Both the position numbers and the translations under genes were made by a program. A model generated the notes under the pieces. That model saw only the letters and a program-made list of their open reading frames with translations. It was not told the origin of the DNA and searched no databases. Positions 9,404 through 23,349 of a stretch of 64,000 nucleotides of DNA are shown here, piece by piece (position 1 is the first letter of the stretch; every line of letters starts with the position of its first letter). Where the stretch lies: NCBI RefSeq assembly GCF_003751265.1, contig NZ_RJKN01000001.1, forward strand, positions 124,001 through 188,000. The letters are read 5' to 3'. Source of the DNA: Pseudokineococcus lusitanus. GTDB taxonomy: Bacteria; Actinomycetota; Actinomycetes; Actinomycetales; Quadrisphaeraceae.

Positions 9404-10499
9404 GCGCCCCCCGCGGCGCCGGCCGCACCGCACCCCCCGGGAGCACCGTGCCCGACCCCGCCGACCGCCCCCTCGTCCCCCCGCCCGCCCGGGCGGAGCC
9501 CCTCCTCGAGGTCCGCGACCTCGGGGTGGAGTTCCGCCGCCGGGGCGCGCCGCCCGTCCGCGCCGTGGACGGCGTCAGCCTCACCGTCCGCCCCGGCGAG
9601 GTCATGGGCCTCGTGGGGGAGTCCGGCAGCGGCAAGTCCGTCACGTCGCTCGCCGTCATGGGGCTGCTGCCGCGGCGCAGCGCCGTCGTCACCGGCTCGG
9701 TGCGCCTCGCCGGCGAGGAGCTCGTCGGCGCGTCGCCGAAGCGCGTGGCCTCGCTGCGCGGGGCCCAGATGTCGATGGTCTTCCAGGACCCGATGACGTC
9801 GCTCAACCCCGTCGTGCCCATCGGCACCCAGGTCACCGAGGTGCTGCGCGCGCACACCGACGCCGACCGCGGCGCCGCCCGCGACGAGGCCGAGGACCTC
9901 CTGCGCCGCGTCGGGATCCCCGACCCGCGGCGCCGCCTGCGCGACTACCCCCACCAGCTGTCCGGCGGCATGCGGCAGCGCGCGCTCATCGCCATCGCGC
10001 TCGCCTGCAAGCCGCGCCTGCTCGTGGCCGACGAGCCGACGACGGCCCTCGACGTGACGATCCAGGCGCAGGTCCTCGAGCTGCTCAAGGTCCTCGTCAC
10101 GGGGTCGGGCACGGCGATGCTCCTCATCACCCACGACCTCGGCGTCGTCGCGGGCCTCTGCGACGACGTCACCGTCATGTACGCCGGCCGTGTCGTCGAG
10201 ACCGCCCGGCGGAAGGAGCTCTTCGCGCGGCCGGCGCACCGGTACACCGAGGGCCTCCTCGCCTCGGTGCCCCGCCTGGACACCCCGCGCGGCGAGCCGC
10301 TGCGGCCCATCCCCGGGACGCCGCGGGACACCGTCCCGTGGTCGCGGGCGTGCGCCTTCGCGCCGCGGTGCCCGCACGCGGGCGCCGGGTGCGACGACCC
10401 GGGGCTCGCGCTGGCCGTCCCGGCCGCGCTGCCCGCCGACCACCTCGTGCGGTGCGCCCACCCGGCGCTGCCGCAGCCGGCCGCCGCGGGGGCGGGCGC

Positions 10500-10503
<4 letters not shown>
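9400..10503 (+). CDS. Peptide ABC transporter ATPase (DppD/OppD-like)
   Basis: 367 residues. Walker [10 protein letters not shown] near residue 70, Q-loop [12 protein letters not shown], signature LSGGMRQR, Walker [13 protein letters not shown] and switch histidine ITHD are all present. The C-terminal oligopeptide/dipeptide extension contains cysteines ([16 protein letters not shown]) like those that bind an iron-sulfur cluster in several DppD proteins. GTG 9400 overlaps the upstream stop by four bases; a second in-frame GTG at 9448 is a possible alternative. The protein couples ATP hydrolysis to peptide import together with the next gene product. Confidence 0.92.
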
Positions 10504-11627
<1,124 letters not shown>

Positions 11628-11630
11628 GGT

Positions 11631-11687
11631 CGCCCCGGCCGCGGACCGCCCCCCGCCCCGGCGAGGGAAGGGTCCGCGGCCGGGGCG
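11631..11687 (+). terminator. Terminator of the peptide ABC operon
   Basis: Perfect 17-bp inverted repeat (cgccccggccgcggacc at 11631-11647, complement at 11671-11687) with a 23-base loop, starting four bases after the last ATPase stop. Confidence 0.8.
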
Positions 11688-11700
11688 GGTTGCGGCGGAC

Positions 11701-15131
<3,431 letters not shown>

Positions 15132-15229
15132 GCCGCTCGGCGGGCCGTCGCCTGCCGACGGGCCGCGACGTCGACGTCCGCGTCAGCCGAGCGCGGCCGA
15201 CCGCGGAGCCTCGTGCACGCCCGGACGGC

Positions 15230-15319
15230 GACCGGGGAGCACCCGGCAAGGCCGCAGCCCCCGGAGCGGTGCACCACGCTCCCCGGTCGACGCCGCACCG
15301 TGCAGCAGGCTCCCCGGTC
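15230..15319. promoter_or_regulatory. Triple CTCCCCGGTC element in the trmI-arc gap
   Basis: The 339-bp gap 15132-15470 has no gene. It holds two 20-bp direct copies, gtgcaccacgctccccggtc (15269-15288) and gtgcagcaggctccccggtc (15300-15319), 18/20 identical and 31 bp apart, plus an inverted copy gaccggggagcacc at 15230-15243. A -10-like TACTGT follows near 15399. The copies could be operator sites for arc or processed RNA hairpins; the regulator is unknown. Confidence 0.5.
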
Positions 15320-15470
15320 CGGCCCGGCGCCCCCGGGCGCAGGGGGCCGGTCGGGTCCGGACCCGGCGGGGGGCCGTCCCGTCGTCGGGGGGCCGGGCTA
15401 CTGTCGCGGCGTCGCCACCCGAGCCGGCGGTGCGGCTGCGCCGCCGGCGGCCCCGCCCGGAGGTGTGCCC

Positions 15471-17198
15471 GTGGACAGCCAGCCCACCCAGCCCGAGGAC
15501 CCGCGCCCCGAGCCCGGACGGCAGGACGCCGCCGCGGGCGGCGCGCCCTCGTCCCCCGAGCCCCGGCTGTGGGCCGCCGGCCCGGCCCGGGTCCGCGCGC
15601 TGCAGGACCAGGTGGGCGAGCTGGCGGCCCGCAACGAGCGCCTCGTGCGCACCCTCGGGGACGCGCGGGAGCAGCTCGTCGCGCTGCGCGGCGAGGTCGA
15701 GCGCCTCGCCCAGCCCCCCAGCGGCTACGCCACCTACCTCGGCCCGTCCGGGGAGGGGAGCGTCGACGTCCTCCACCAGGGACGGAAGATGCGCGTCGCG
15801 CTGTCGGCCGCCCTCGACGTCGCCGACCTCGGCCCCGGCCAGGAGGTCGAGCTCAACGAGGCCCTCAACGTCGTGGCGCTGCGCGGCTACGAGCGCGCGG
15901 GCGAGGTCGTCACCTTCAAGGAGCACCTCGACGGCGACCGCGCCCTCGTCGTCGCGCACGGCGACGACGAGCGCGTCGTGCACCTCGCCGCCCCGCTCGT
16001 GGGCCGCCGCCTCAAGGCCGGTGACGCCCTCGTGCTCGAGGGGCGCTCGGGCTACGTCCACGAGGTGGTGCCGAAGGCCGAGGTCGAGGAGCTCGTCCTC
16101 GAGGAGGTCCCCGACGTCGAGTACGCGGACATCGGCGGGCTCGGCGCGCAGATCGAGGTCATCCGCGACGCCGTCGAGCTGCCGTTCAAGCACCCCGACC
16201 TCTTCCGCGAGCACGGCCTCAAGGCGCCCAAGGGCGTGCTCCTCTACGGCCCGCCCGGGTGCGGCAAGACGCTCATCGCCAAGGCGGTGGCGCACTCGCT
16301 CGCGCAGCAGTCCGCCGAGCGCGACGGGCGCGAGGTGACGGCCGGCTACTTCCTCAACGTCAAGGGTCCCGAGCTCCTCAACAAGTACGTCGGCGAGACC
16401 GAGCGGCACATCCGGCTCATCTTCGCCCGCGCCCGCGAGAAGGCGAGCGAGGGCCACCCCGTCGTCGTCTTCTTCGACGAGATGGAGTCGCTGTTCCGCA
16501 CCCGCGGCTCGGGGGTCAGCTCCGACGTCGAGACGACGATCGTCCCCCAGCTCCTCGCGGAGATCGACGGCGTCGAGCGCCTCGACGACGTCATCGTCAT
16601 CGGCGCCTCCAACCGCGAGGACATGATCGACCCGGCGATCCTGCGGCCCGGTCGCCTCGACGTGAAGATCAAGGTCGAGCGGCCGGACGCGGAGGGCGCC
16701 AAGGAGATCTTCGCCAAGTACCTGACGCCCGACCTGCCGCTCCACCCGACCGACCTGGCGCACCACGACGGGGACCCCGACCGCACCGTCCAGGCGATGA
16801 TCGCCGCGACGGTCGAGCGGATGTACAGCGAGGACGAGGAGAACCAGTTCCTCGAGGTCACCTACGCGGGCGGCGACAAGGAGGTCCTCTACTTCAAGGA
16901 CTTCAACTCCGGCGCCATGGTCCAGAACATCGTCGACCGCGCGAAGAAGACGGCCATCAAGGACTTCCTCACGACCGGCACGAAGGGCCTGCGCGTCGAC
17001 CACCTGCTCGTCGCCTGCGTCGACGAGTTCAAGGAGAACGAGGACCTGCCCAACACGACCAACCCCGACGACTGGGCGCGGATCTCCGGCAAGAAGGGCG
17101 AGCGGATCGTCTACATCCGCACGATTCTCCACGGCAAGAAGGGCACCGAGGCCGGCCGCTCGATCGACACGGTGACGAGCCCCGGCCAGTACCTCTGA
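15471..17198 (+). CDS. arc: Proteasome-associated AAA ATPase (ARC/Mpa)
   Basis: 575 residues. An N-terminal coiled coil (about 38-80, [20 protein letters not shown]) captures Pup. Two OB folds follow (about 85-230), then one AAA domain with Walker A GPPGCGKT near 260-267 and Walker [10 protein letters not shown] around Asp336. The C-terminus ends GQYL, the motif that docks into the proteasome alpha ring. The hexamer unfolds pupylated proteins and threads them into PrcA/PrcB. The frame is open upstream to 15213, but GTG 15471 with GGAGG seven bases upstream is the only start that fits family length. TACTGT near 15399 may be the promoter -10, leaving a leader of about 60 bases. Confidence 0.95.
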   Translation: MDSQPTQPEDPRPEPGRQDAAAGGAPSSPEPRLWAAGPARVRALQDQVGELAARNERLVRTLGDAREQLVALRGEVERLAQPPSGYATYLGPSGEGSVDVLHQGRKMRVALSAALDVADLGPGQEVELNEALNVVALRGYERAGEVVTFKEHLDGDRALVVAHGDDERVVHLAAPLVGRRLKAGDALVLEGRSGYVHEVVPKAEVEELVLEEVPDVEYADIGGLGAQIEVIRDAVELPFKHPDLFREHGLKAPKGVLLYGPPGCGKTLIAKAVAHSLAQQSAERDGREVTAGYFLNVKGPELLNKYVGETERHIRLIFARAREKASEGHPVVVFFDEMESLFRTRGSGVSSDVETTIVPQLLAEIDGVERLDDVIVIGASNREDMIDPAILRPGRLDVKIKVERPDAEGAKEIFAKYLTPDLPLHPTDLAHHDGDPDRTVQAMIAATVERMYSEDEENQFLEVTYAGGDKEVLYFKDFNSGAMVQNIVDRAKKTAIKDFLTTGTKGLRVDHLLVACVDEFKENEDLPNTTNPDDWARISGKKGERIVYIRTILHGKKGTEAGRSIDTVTSPGQYL

Positions 17199-17215
17199 CC
17201 CGCGGGCCCGCCGCG

Positions 17216-17635
17216 TCAGCCGGCGCGGCGGGCCGCGACCCGGGCGATCGCCCGCCAGCCGAGCAGCAGCACGGCGAGGACGAGCGTCGTCACGAGGAGG
17301 AAGGGGGCGGGCGCGCCCTGCCCGCTCGCGAGGCGCAGCACCGCCCCGACGACGACGGCGCCCGCCAGCACGAGCACGCCCGCCGGCACGAGGCGCGTGG
17401 GGTCGCGGTGCACCCGCGGCAGCGCCCACGCCAGCACGACGCCGACCCAGAACGGCAGCGCCACGAGCAGCACCGTCCCGAGGCCGGTGCCCGCGCCGTC
17501 GCCCGCGTGCGAGGCCCGGCCGACGAGGGCGAAGACGAGGACGGCCACGAGGTCGACCGCCAGCCCGGCGGCGGGCGGGCGCGCCGGTGCCGACGGCGCG
17601 GCGGGGGAGGGACGGCGGGACGGGCGGCGGCTCAC
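17216..17635 (-). CDS. DUF3054 family membrane protein
   Basis: 139 residues with four predicted transmembrane helices. VDLVAVLVFALVGRASHA near the start is the DUF3054 signature, and the later helices follow the family pattern (WRAIARVAARRAG terminus). Function unknown. It sits on the opposite strand between arc and dop, a placement seen in many actinobacterial proteasome loci. Its start lies only 23 bases from the dop start, so the two divergent promoters must overlap. Confidence 0.85.
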   Translation of the reverse strand: MSRRPSRRPSPAAPSAPARPPAAGLAVDLVAVLVFALVGRASHAGDGAGTGLGTVLLVALPFWVGVVLAWALPRVHRDPTRLVPAGVLVLAGAVVVGAVLRLASGQGAPAPFLLVTTLVLAVLLLGWRAIARVAARRAG

Positions 17636-17658
17636 GGGGCCACCGTAGGCTCGCCGTG

Positions 17659-19374
17659 ATGAGCAGCGACGCCGCCACGGCCGGTCCGACCGACGACGCC
17701 GGCCCGGCCCCCGCCGCGGGCCGCAGCCCGGGCACCGGCGGCCGCGCCGACGGCCCGTGGGGCCGTGACGGCGGCGTCCGCCGGGTCATGGGCCTGGAGA
17801 CGGAGTTCGGCATCAGCGCGCCGGGCGAGCCGGGGGCGAGCGCCGTCGTCCTGTCCGGCCGTGTCGTCGCCGCGTACGCCCAGCCCGCCCCGGGGTCCGG
17901 CCCCGTGCGCCGGGGCCGGCGGCCCACGCGGTGGGACTACGCGGACGAGGCGCCGCTGCGCGACGCCCGGGGCTTCGAGCTCGACCGGGCCCGCGCCCAC
18001 GCCAGCCAGCTCACCGACGTCCCGCCCGACGTGGCCGCCGAGGTGCGCCCGTCGGCCGGCCTCCACGTCGCCGAGGAGCTCGAGGAGGCGGGCCTGGCCA
18101 ACACCGTCCTCACCAACGGCGCCCGCCTCTACGTCGACCACGCGCACCCCGAGTACTCGGGCCCCGAGGTGACGACGCCGCGCGACGCCGTCCTGTGGGA
18201 CCTCGCCGGCGACGAGGTCGCCCGCGAGGCGATGCGCCGCGTCTCGGCGTCCCCGGGCCTCGGCGAGCTCGTCCTCTACAAGAACAACACCGACGGCAAG
18301 GGCGCCTCGTACGGTACGCACGAGAACTACCTCGTCCCGCGGTCCGTCCCGTTCCGGGACCTCGTGCGGGCGCTCGTGCCCTTCTTCGTCAGCCGTCAGG
18401 TCGTCGCGGGCGCGGGCCGGGTGGGCCGGGGCCAGACCGGCGAGCAGACCGGCTTCCAGCTGAGCCAGCGCGCGGACTTCTTCGAGACCGAGGTGGGCCT
18501 CGAGACGACGCTCAAGCGGCCCCTCGTCAACACGCGCGACGAGCCGCACGCGACCGCGGAGCTCTGGAGGCGGCTCCACGTCATCGTCGGCGACGCCAAC
18601 CTCAGCCCCGTCGCGACGCTGCTCAAGACCGGCACGACGTCGCTCGTCCTCGCCATGGTCGAGGCCGGCGAGATGCCGGACCTGTCGGTCGAGCAGCCCG
18701 TGGCCGCCGTCCGCGCCGTCAGCCACGACCCGTCGCTGCAGCACCTGCTGACGCTGCGCACGGGGGAGCGGCTCACCGCCGTCCAGCTCCAGTGGCGCCA
18801 CCTCGAGGCCGCCCGGGCCTTCGTGGCGCGGCGCCAGGGCGACGCCGTCGACCCGGACACCGCCGAGGTCCTCGACCGCTGGGAGCAGGTCCTCACCGAC
18901 CTCGAGGCCGACCCGCTGCGGTGCGCCGACCGGCTCGACTGGGTGGCCAAGCTGCGGCTGCTCGAGGGGTTCCGGCGCCGGGAGGACCTGTCCTGGGACG
19001 CCGCCCGGCTGCACCTCATCGACATCCAGTACGCCGACCTCCGTCCCGAGCGCGGCCTGCACGCCCGGCTCGTGGGCCGGGGCGCGGTCGAGACGCTGCA
19101 CACGCCCGCGGAGGTGGCGCACGCGGTGACGACGCCGCCGGAGGACACGCGCGCCTGGTTCCGCGGGGAGTGCGTGCGCCGCTACGGCGACGCCGTGGCC
19201 GCGGCCAGCTGGGACTCCGTGGTCCTCGACGTGCCCGGCCGGACGTCGCTGCAGCGCGTGCCCGTCCTCGAGCCGCTGCGGGGGACGCGGGCCGCCGTCG
19301 GCGCGCTGCTCGACCGCTGCGGCACCGCGGCAGACCTCGTGGCCGCCCTCACCGGCGGGCGCCCGGCGTCCTGA
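17659..19374 (+). CDS. dop: Depupylase/Pup deamidase Dop
   Basis: 571 residues. After a 40-residue Ala/Pro/Gly-rich extension come GLETEFGIS (Mg-ATP-binding strand), the Dop-specific loop TRWDYADEAPLRDARGF, LTNGARLYVDHAHPEYSGPE and VLYKNNTDGKGASYGTHENY, the carboxylate-amine ligase-like core shared with PafA. Dop removes Pup from substrates, and deamidates Pup where Pup ends in Gln; here Pup already ends in Glu. ATG 17659 has TAGGCT (17646-17651) seven bases upstream, which fits a leaderless mRNA. A downstream ATG at 17788 would give the more usual family N-terminus and is the alternative. Confidence 0.93.
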   Translation: MSSDAATAGPTDDAGPAPAAGRSPGTGGRADGPWGRDGGVRRVMGLETEFGISAPGEPGASAVVLSGRVVAAYAQPAPGSGPVRRGRRPTRWDYADEAPLRDARGFELDRARAHASQLTDVPPDVAAEVRPSAGLHVAEELEEAGLANTVLTNGARLYVDHAHPEYSGPEVTTPRDAVLWDLAGDEVAREAMRRVSASPGLGELVLYKNNTDGKGASYGTHENYLVPRSVPFRDLVRALVPFFVSRQVVAGAGRVGRGQTGEQTGFQLSQRADFFETEVGLETTLKRPLVNTRDEPHATAELWRRLHVIVGDANLSPVATLLKTGTTSLVLAMVEAGEMPDLSVEQPVAAVRAVSHDPSLQHLLTLRTGERLTAVQLQWRHLEAARAFVARRQGDAVDPDTAEVLDRWEQVLTDLEADPLRCADRLDWVAKLRLLEGFRRREDLSWDAARLHLIDIQYADLRPERGLHARLVGRGAVETLHTPAEVAHAVTTPPEDTRAWFRGECVRRYGDAVAAASWDSVVLDVPGRTSLQRVPVLEPLRGTRAAVGALLDRCGTAADLVAALTGGRPAS

Positions 19375-19490
19375 CCGACCGCCCGTCCTCTCCGTCCTCT
19401 CCGTCCCCCCGGTGACCGGGACCCCGGCGGGCCTACCATCGGCGACGTCGGCACGGGCGGCCCGCACGGGCCCCGAGCACGGGAGCAGCC

Positions 19491-19700
19491 ATGGCAGGCC
19501 AGGAGCAGCGCAGGCACGAGCGGCGCGAGGTCGAGACCGACGAGGTCGTCGAGCCCGTGCCCCCGGCACCGGCGGCCGGGGCCGCGACGACGTCCGCGTC
19601 CGACAGCGAGGTCGACGACCTCCTCGACGAGATCGACGACGTCCTCGAGGCCAACGCCGAGACCTTCGTCCGCTCCTTCGTCCAGAAGGGCGGCGAGTAG
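19491..19700 (+). CDS. pup: Prokaryotic ubiquitin-like protein Pup
   Basis: 69 residues, acidic and mostly disordered. The C-terminal half, DSEVDDLLDEIDDVLEANAE followed by TFVRSFVQKGGE, is the Pup signature: an amphipathic helix that binds the ARC coiled coil, then a terminal Gly-Gly-Glu. Because Glu is encoded directly, no deamidation by Dop is needed before PafA ligates it to lysines. ATG 19491 has a GGGAG ribosome site; TACCAT at 19435-19440 is a plausible -10 with a leader of about 45 bases. Unlike the usual tight pup-prcB-prcA arrangement, a 407-bp gap filled by a palindromic array follows. Confidence 0.96.
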   Translation: MAGQEQRRHERREVETDEVVEPVPPAPAAGAATTSASDSEVDDLLDEIDDVLEANAETFVRSFVQKGGE

Positions 19701-19744
19701 CCGCTCCGGCCGGACCCCGGCGCGGCGGCCGTCGGCCACGGTCC

Positions 19745-20031
19745 CACCTCTGCTGCCGACGTCGAACGGGCGACGTCTCCTGACCCGACGTCGCTGCCGA
19801 CGTCGAACGGGAGACGTCTACTGAGCCGACTTCGCTGCCAAAGTCGAACGGGAGACGTCTCCTGGCGCGACTTCGCTGCCAAAGTCGAACGGAAGACGTC
19901 TCCTGGCCCGACTTCACTGCCAAAGTCGAACGGGGAAGGCCTCCCGGGACGACTTCGCTGCCGAAGTCGAACGAGGAAAACCCGCTGGCACGACGTCGGC
20001 AGCGACGTCGGGGTGGGCGCGCCCGGCCCGC
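19745..20031. repeat. 41-bp-periodic double-palindrome array, locus 2 (7 units)
   Basis: Seven units begin at 19745 (left part degenerate), 19786, 19827, 19868, 19909, 19950 and 19991, an exact 41-bp period. Each full unit has a 20-bp hairpin, CGACTTCGCTGCCRAAGTCG (CGACGTCG arms in some), then a 21-bp interval whose best copies contain the 12-bp palindrome GGAGACGTCTCC. The last unit is inverted (GCAG loop). The array fills most of the 407-bp gap between pup and prcB. It matches the array at 4548-4690 in sequence and period. Unlike CRISPR, the intervals are themselves related. Confidence 0.92.
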
Positions 20032-20066
20032 CGCCGCGGCGACGGCGGGAGATCGGGTCCGCCTCT

Positions 20067-20080
20067 CGGCGGGCCCGCCG
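20067..20080. promoter_or_regulatory. Perfect palindrome upstream of prcB, with -10 box after it
   Basis: CGGCGGGCCCGCCG is a perfect 14-bp palindrome, 14 bases before TAGGGT (20095-20100), the probable -10 of prcB. It could be a regulator site or part of a short terminator closing the pup/array transcript. Confidence 0.4.
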
Positions 20081-20107
20081 TCGGGGGCCGTGGCTAGGGT
20101 CGTCCGG

Positions 20108-20971
20108 GTGATGCCCGCCGCTCCCGTCCCGCCCCCCGGAGGCCCGTCGGGCCGCCTGCCCGCGGCCTTCCACGTCGCCGGCGCCGCCTCCTTCGTCGAC
20201 CTCGTGGCCGGGACCGACCCCTCGTTGCTGCCGGGCCGGCGCCCGCTGCCCGCCGGGGCGCTGCCGCCGGAGCTCGACCCGCCGCACGCGACGACGATCG
20301 TCGCCCTCACCTACCCCGGCGGCGTCGTCATGGCGGGCGACCGCCGGGCCACCGCCGGCTCGACCATCGCGCACCGCGAGATCGAGAAGGTCTTCCCCGC
20401 GGACGCGCACTCGTGCGTCGGCATCGCGGGCACGGCCGGGATCGCCGTGGAGATGGTGCGGCTGTTCCAGGTCGAGCTCGAGCACTTCGAGAAGATCGAG
20501 GGCGCCGTCCTCTCCCTCGACGGCAAGGCCAACCGGCTGTCGGCGATGGTGCGCGGCAACCTCGGCCTCGCGATGCAGGGCCTGGCCGTCGTGCCGCTGT
20601 TCGCCGGCTACGACGCCGCCCTGGGCCGCGGGCGGATCTTCAGCTACGACGTCACGGGCGGCCGCTACGAGGAGCGCGGGCACCACTCCGTCGGCTCCGG
20701 CTCTGTCTTCGCCAAGGGCGCGCTCAAGAAGCTGCACCGGCCCACCCGCGGGGTGGACGACGCCGTCGCCACCGCCGTGGAGGCGCTCCACGACGCGGCG
20801 GACGACGACTCCGCCACCGGCGGCGTCGATCTCGTCCGCGGGGTCGTGCCGGTCGTCGCCGTCGTCGACGAGGCCGGGTACCGGCGCGTGCCGGACGAGC
20901 GGGTGCTCGCCGTCGCCCGCGAGGTGCTCGCCGCCCGCACCGCCCGCCACGAGGAGGACACGCAGCCGTGA
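20108..20971 (+). CDS. prcB: 20S proteasome beta subunit PrcB
   Basis: 287 residues including a propeptide of about 61. Processing before [20 protein letters not shown] exposes the catalytic Thr (residue 62). [27 protein letters not shown] and [13 protein letters not shown] match the beta-type family. Fourteen copies form the two inner rings and hydrolyse unfolded proteins. TAGGGT at 20095-20100 lies seven bases before GTG 20108, so I start there; ATG 20111 and GTG 20090 are alternatives. The stop overlaps prcA by four bases. The gene seems to have its own promoter, separate from pup. Confidence 0.94.
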   Translation: MMPAAPVPPPGGPSGRLPAAFHVAGAASFVDLVAGTDPSLLPGRRPLPAGALPPELDPPHATTIVALTYPGGVVMAGDRRATAGSTIAHREIEKVFPADAHSCVGIAGTAGIAVEMVRLFQVELEHFEKIEGAVLSLDGKANRLSAMVRGNLGLAMQGLAVVPLFAGYDAALGRGRIFSYDVTGGRYEERGHHSVGSGSVFAKGALKKLHRPTRGVDDAVATAVEALHDAADDDSATGGVDLVRGVVPVVAVVDEAGYRRVPDERVLAVAREVLAARTARHEEDTQP

Positions 20972-21795
20972 CGCAGCCGTTCTACGTCTCGCCCGAGCAG
21001 CTCATGCGCGACCGGGCGGATTTCGCGCGCAAGGGCATCGCCCGCGGCCGCTCGGTCGTCGTCCTGGGCTACGACGCGGGCATCGCGCTCGTCGCCGACA
21101 ACCCCTCCCGGGCGCTGCACAAGGTCAGCGAGATCTACGACCGCATCGCCTTCGCCGCCGTCGGCAAGTACAACGAGTTCGAGAACCTGCGGGTGGCGGG
21201 CGTGCGCTACGCCGACCTGCGCGGGTACTCCTACGACCGGGCCGACGTCACGGCCCGCGGCCTCGCCAACGCCTACGCGCAGACGCTGGGCAGCGTCTTC
21301 ACGACGGAGAGCAAGCCGCTCGAGGTCGAGATCGTCGTCGCCGAGGTCGGCGCCACGCCCGACGACGACCAGGTCTACCGGCTCACCTACGACGGGTCGG
21401 TGGCCGACGAGCGCGGTGCCGTCGTCATCGGCGGGGCGTCCGAGGCCCTGGCGGGGGTGCTCGCCGAGGGGTGGCGCGCCGACCTGCGGCTGGGCGACGC
21501 GCTGGCCCTGGCGCGCCGCGTCCTGGCCACGGACCCGGCCGCCGCCGCCGCGGGCCCGGCCCGGGAGCTCACGGCCGCGTCGCTGGAGGTCGCCGTGCTC
21601 GAGCGCGGCCTCCCGCGGCGCTCGTTCCGCCGGCTCACGGGCCCGCTGCTGGACCGGCTGCTGTCGACCGAGGACCCGACGGCCGACGCGCCGCCGGCCC
21701 CCGAGGTGGCGCCGCCGCCCGGGGCCGCCCAGGTCGCCGACCGCGCCCACCCGGGCCTGCCGGACGACCGGCCCTCCGGGCCGGCGGCGGGCTGA
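20968..21795 (+). CDS. prcA: 20S proteasome alpha subunit PrcA
   Basis: 275 residues. The N-terminus [20 protein letters not shown] is the alpha-subunit gate and H0 helix, followed by [40 protein letters not shown] and [20 protein letters not shown]. There is no catalytic Thr, as expected for alpha rings, which control entry and bind the ARC C-terminus. The last 50 residues are Pro/Ala-rich, a common disordered actinobacterial tail. GTG 20968 overlaps the prcB stop, ensuring coupled synthesis. Confidence 0.95.
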   Translation: MTQPFYVSPEQLMRDRADFARKGIARGRSVVVLGYDAGIALVADNPSRALHKVSEIYDRIAFAAVGKYNEFENLRVAGVRYADLRGYSYDRADVTARGLANAYAQTLGSVFTTESKPLEVEIVVAEVGATPDDDQVYRLTYDGSVADERGAVVIGGASEALAGVLAEGWRADLRLGDALALARRVLATDPAAAAAGPARELTAASLEVAVLERGLPRRSFRRLTGPLLDRLLSTEDPTADAPPAPEVAPPPGAAQVADRAHPGLPDDRPSGPAAG

Positions 21796-21839
21796 GCGTG
21801 CCGCCGACCGGGCGACGGGCCCGGACGTAGGGTCGCGCC

Positions 21840-23207
21840 ATGGAGCGCCGCATCTTCGGGCTGGAGACGGAGTACGGCATCACCTGCGTCACCGAGGGCT
21901 CACGGCGGCTCACGGCGGACGAGGTGGCGCGCTACCTCTTCCGCACCGTCGTCGCGTGGGGCCGGTCGAGCAACGTCTTCCTCGGCAACGGGGCACGGCT
22001 CTACCTCGACGTCGGCTCGCACCCCGAGTACGCGACGCCCGAGTGCGACGACGTCACCCAGCTCGTCGTCCACGACCGGGCCGGCGAGCGCATCCTCGAG
22101 GGGCTCGTGGCCGACGCCGAGGCGCGTCTCGCCGAGGAGGGCACGACGGGGGAGATCTTCCTCTTCAAGAACAACACGGACTCCGCCGGCAATTCCTACG
22201 GCTGCCACGAGAACTACCTCGTGCCGCGGGCGGGGGAGTTCAGCGCGCTGTCGGACGTCCTCATCCCCTTCCTCGTCACCCGGCAGGTGCTCGTGGGCGC
22301 GGGGAAGGTGCTGCAGACGCCACGGGGCGCCAGCTACGCCTTCTCCCAGCGGGCCGACCACATCTGGGAGGGCGTCTCGAGCGCGACGACGCGCTCGCGG
22401 CCCATCATCAACACCCGCGACGAGCCGCACGCGGACGCCGAGCACTACCGCCGCCTGCACGTCATCGTCGGCGACTCGTCGATGGCCGAGCCGACGACGA
22501 TGCTCAAGGTGGGCGCCGTCGACCTCGTCCTGCGGATGCTCGAGGCGGGGGCGCCGCTGCGGGACATGGCCCTGGAGAACCCGATCCGGGCCATCCGCGA
22601 GGTGAGCCACGACCTCACCGGCCGCCGCCCGCTGCGCACCGCCGGGGGCCGGCGGCTCAGCGCGCTCGACATCCAGGGCGAGTTCCTCGAGCGGGCGCGC
22701 GCCTTCGTCGAGCGCGGCGACGCCGGTGAGGTCACGGCGACGACGAAGGCCGTCCTCGACCTGTGGGAGCGCGGCCTACGGGCGGTGGCCACGGGGGACA
22801 CCTCGCTCGTGGACCGCGAGCTGGACTGGGCCATCAAGAAGCGGCTCGTCGAGCGCTACCTGCACAAGCACGACCTCACGCTCGCCAGCGCCCGGGTCGC
22901 CCGGCTCGACCTCGCCTACCACGACGTCTCGCGCACCCGGGGGCTCTACCACCGCCTGGCCGAGCGGGGCCTCGTCGACCGGGTGACGACCGACGCCGAC
23001 GTCGAGGACGCGCGCACCGTGCCCCCGCAGACCACGCGGGCCCGGCTGCGGGGCGACTTCGTCCGCGCCGCGACGGCCGCCGGGCGCGACTTCACGGTGG
23101 ACTGGGTGCACCTCAAGCTCGGCGACCAGGCCCAGCGGACGGTGCTCTGCAAGGACCCCTTCGCCAGCGTGGACGAGCGGGTCGAGCGGCTCATCGCGGC
23201 CGTCTGA
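21840..23207 (+). CDS. pafA: Pup--protein ligase PafA
   Basis: 455 residues. [14 protein letters not shown] carries the metal-binding glutamate (Glu9); [21 protein letters not shown] includes Asp57, the position aligned with the catalytic base of Paf[21 protein letters not shown] and [18 protein letters not shown] are core ligase segments. It phosphorylates the Pup C-terminal Glu with ATP and joins it to substrate lysines. It lacks the Dop loop present in the paralogue at 17659. TAGGGT at 21828-21833 is six bases before ATG 21840, a leaderless-type start. Confidence 0.95.
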   Translation: MERRIFGLETEYGITCVTEGSRRLTADEVARYLFRTVVAWGRSSNVFLGNGARLYLDVGSHPEYATPECDDVTQLVVHDRAGERILEGLVADAEARLAEEGTTGEIFLFKNNTDSAGNSYGCHENYLVPRAGEFSALSDVLIPFLVTRQVLVGAGKVLQTPRGASYAFSQRADHIWEGVSSATTRSRPIINTRDEPHADAEHYRRLHVIVGDSSMAEPTTMLKVGAVDLVLRMLEAGAPLRDMALENPIRAIREVSHDLTGRRPLRTAGGRRLSALDIQGEFLERARAFVERGDAGEVTATTKAVLDLWERGLRAVATGDTSLVDRELDWAIKKRLVERYLHKHDLTLASARVARLDLAYHDVSRTRGLYHRLAERGLVDRVTTDADVEDARTVPPQTTRARLRGDFVRAATAAGRDFTVDWVHLKLGDQAQRTVLCKDPFASVDERVERLIAAV

Positions 23208-23349
23208 GCGGGCGACGACCGCCCCCCGCGCCCCGCCGCCACGGATCTCCCTCCGAGCGGCCCCCCAGGGGCCCGGGCTACCGTGCGGGCGGCCGGCGAC
23301 GTCGCCGGCCCGACCGCCGGGCACGAGCCCGGCCCGACGAGAGGTCCCC

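Noticed and set aside
15213-15470. N-terminal extension of ARC from 15213
   Set aside because: The extension is Arg/Pro-rich, spans the CTCCCCGGTC elements, and GTG 15471 with a good ribosome site gives the normal length.
19745-20031. CRISPR array
   Set aside because: The geometry (20-bp repeats, 21-bp intervals) is suggestive, but intervals are related to each other, lengths are too short and no cas gene is present.
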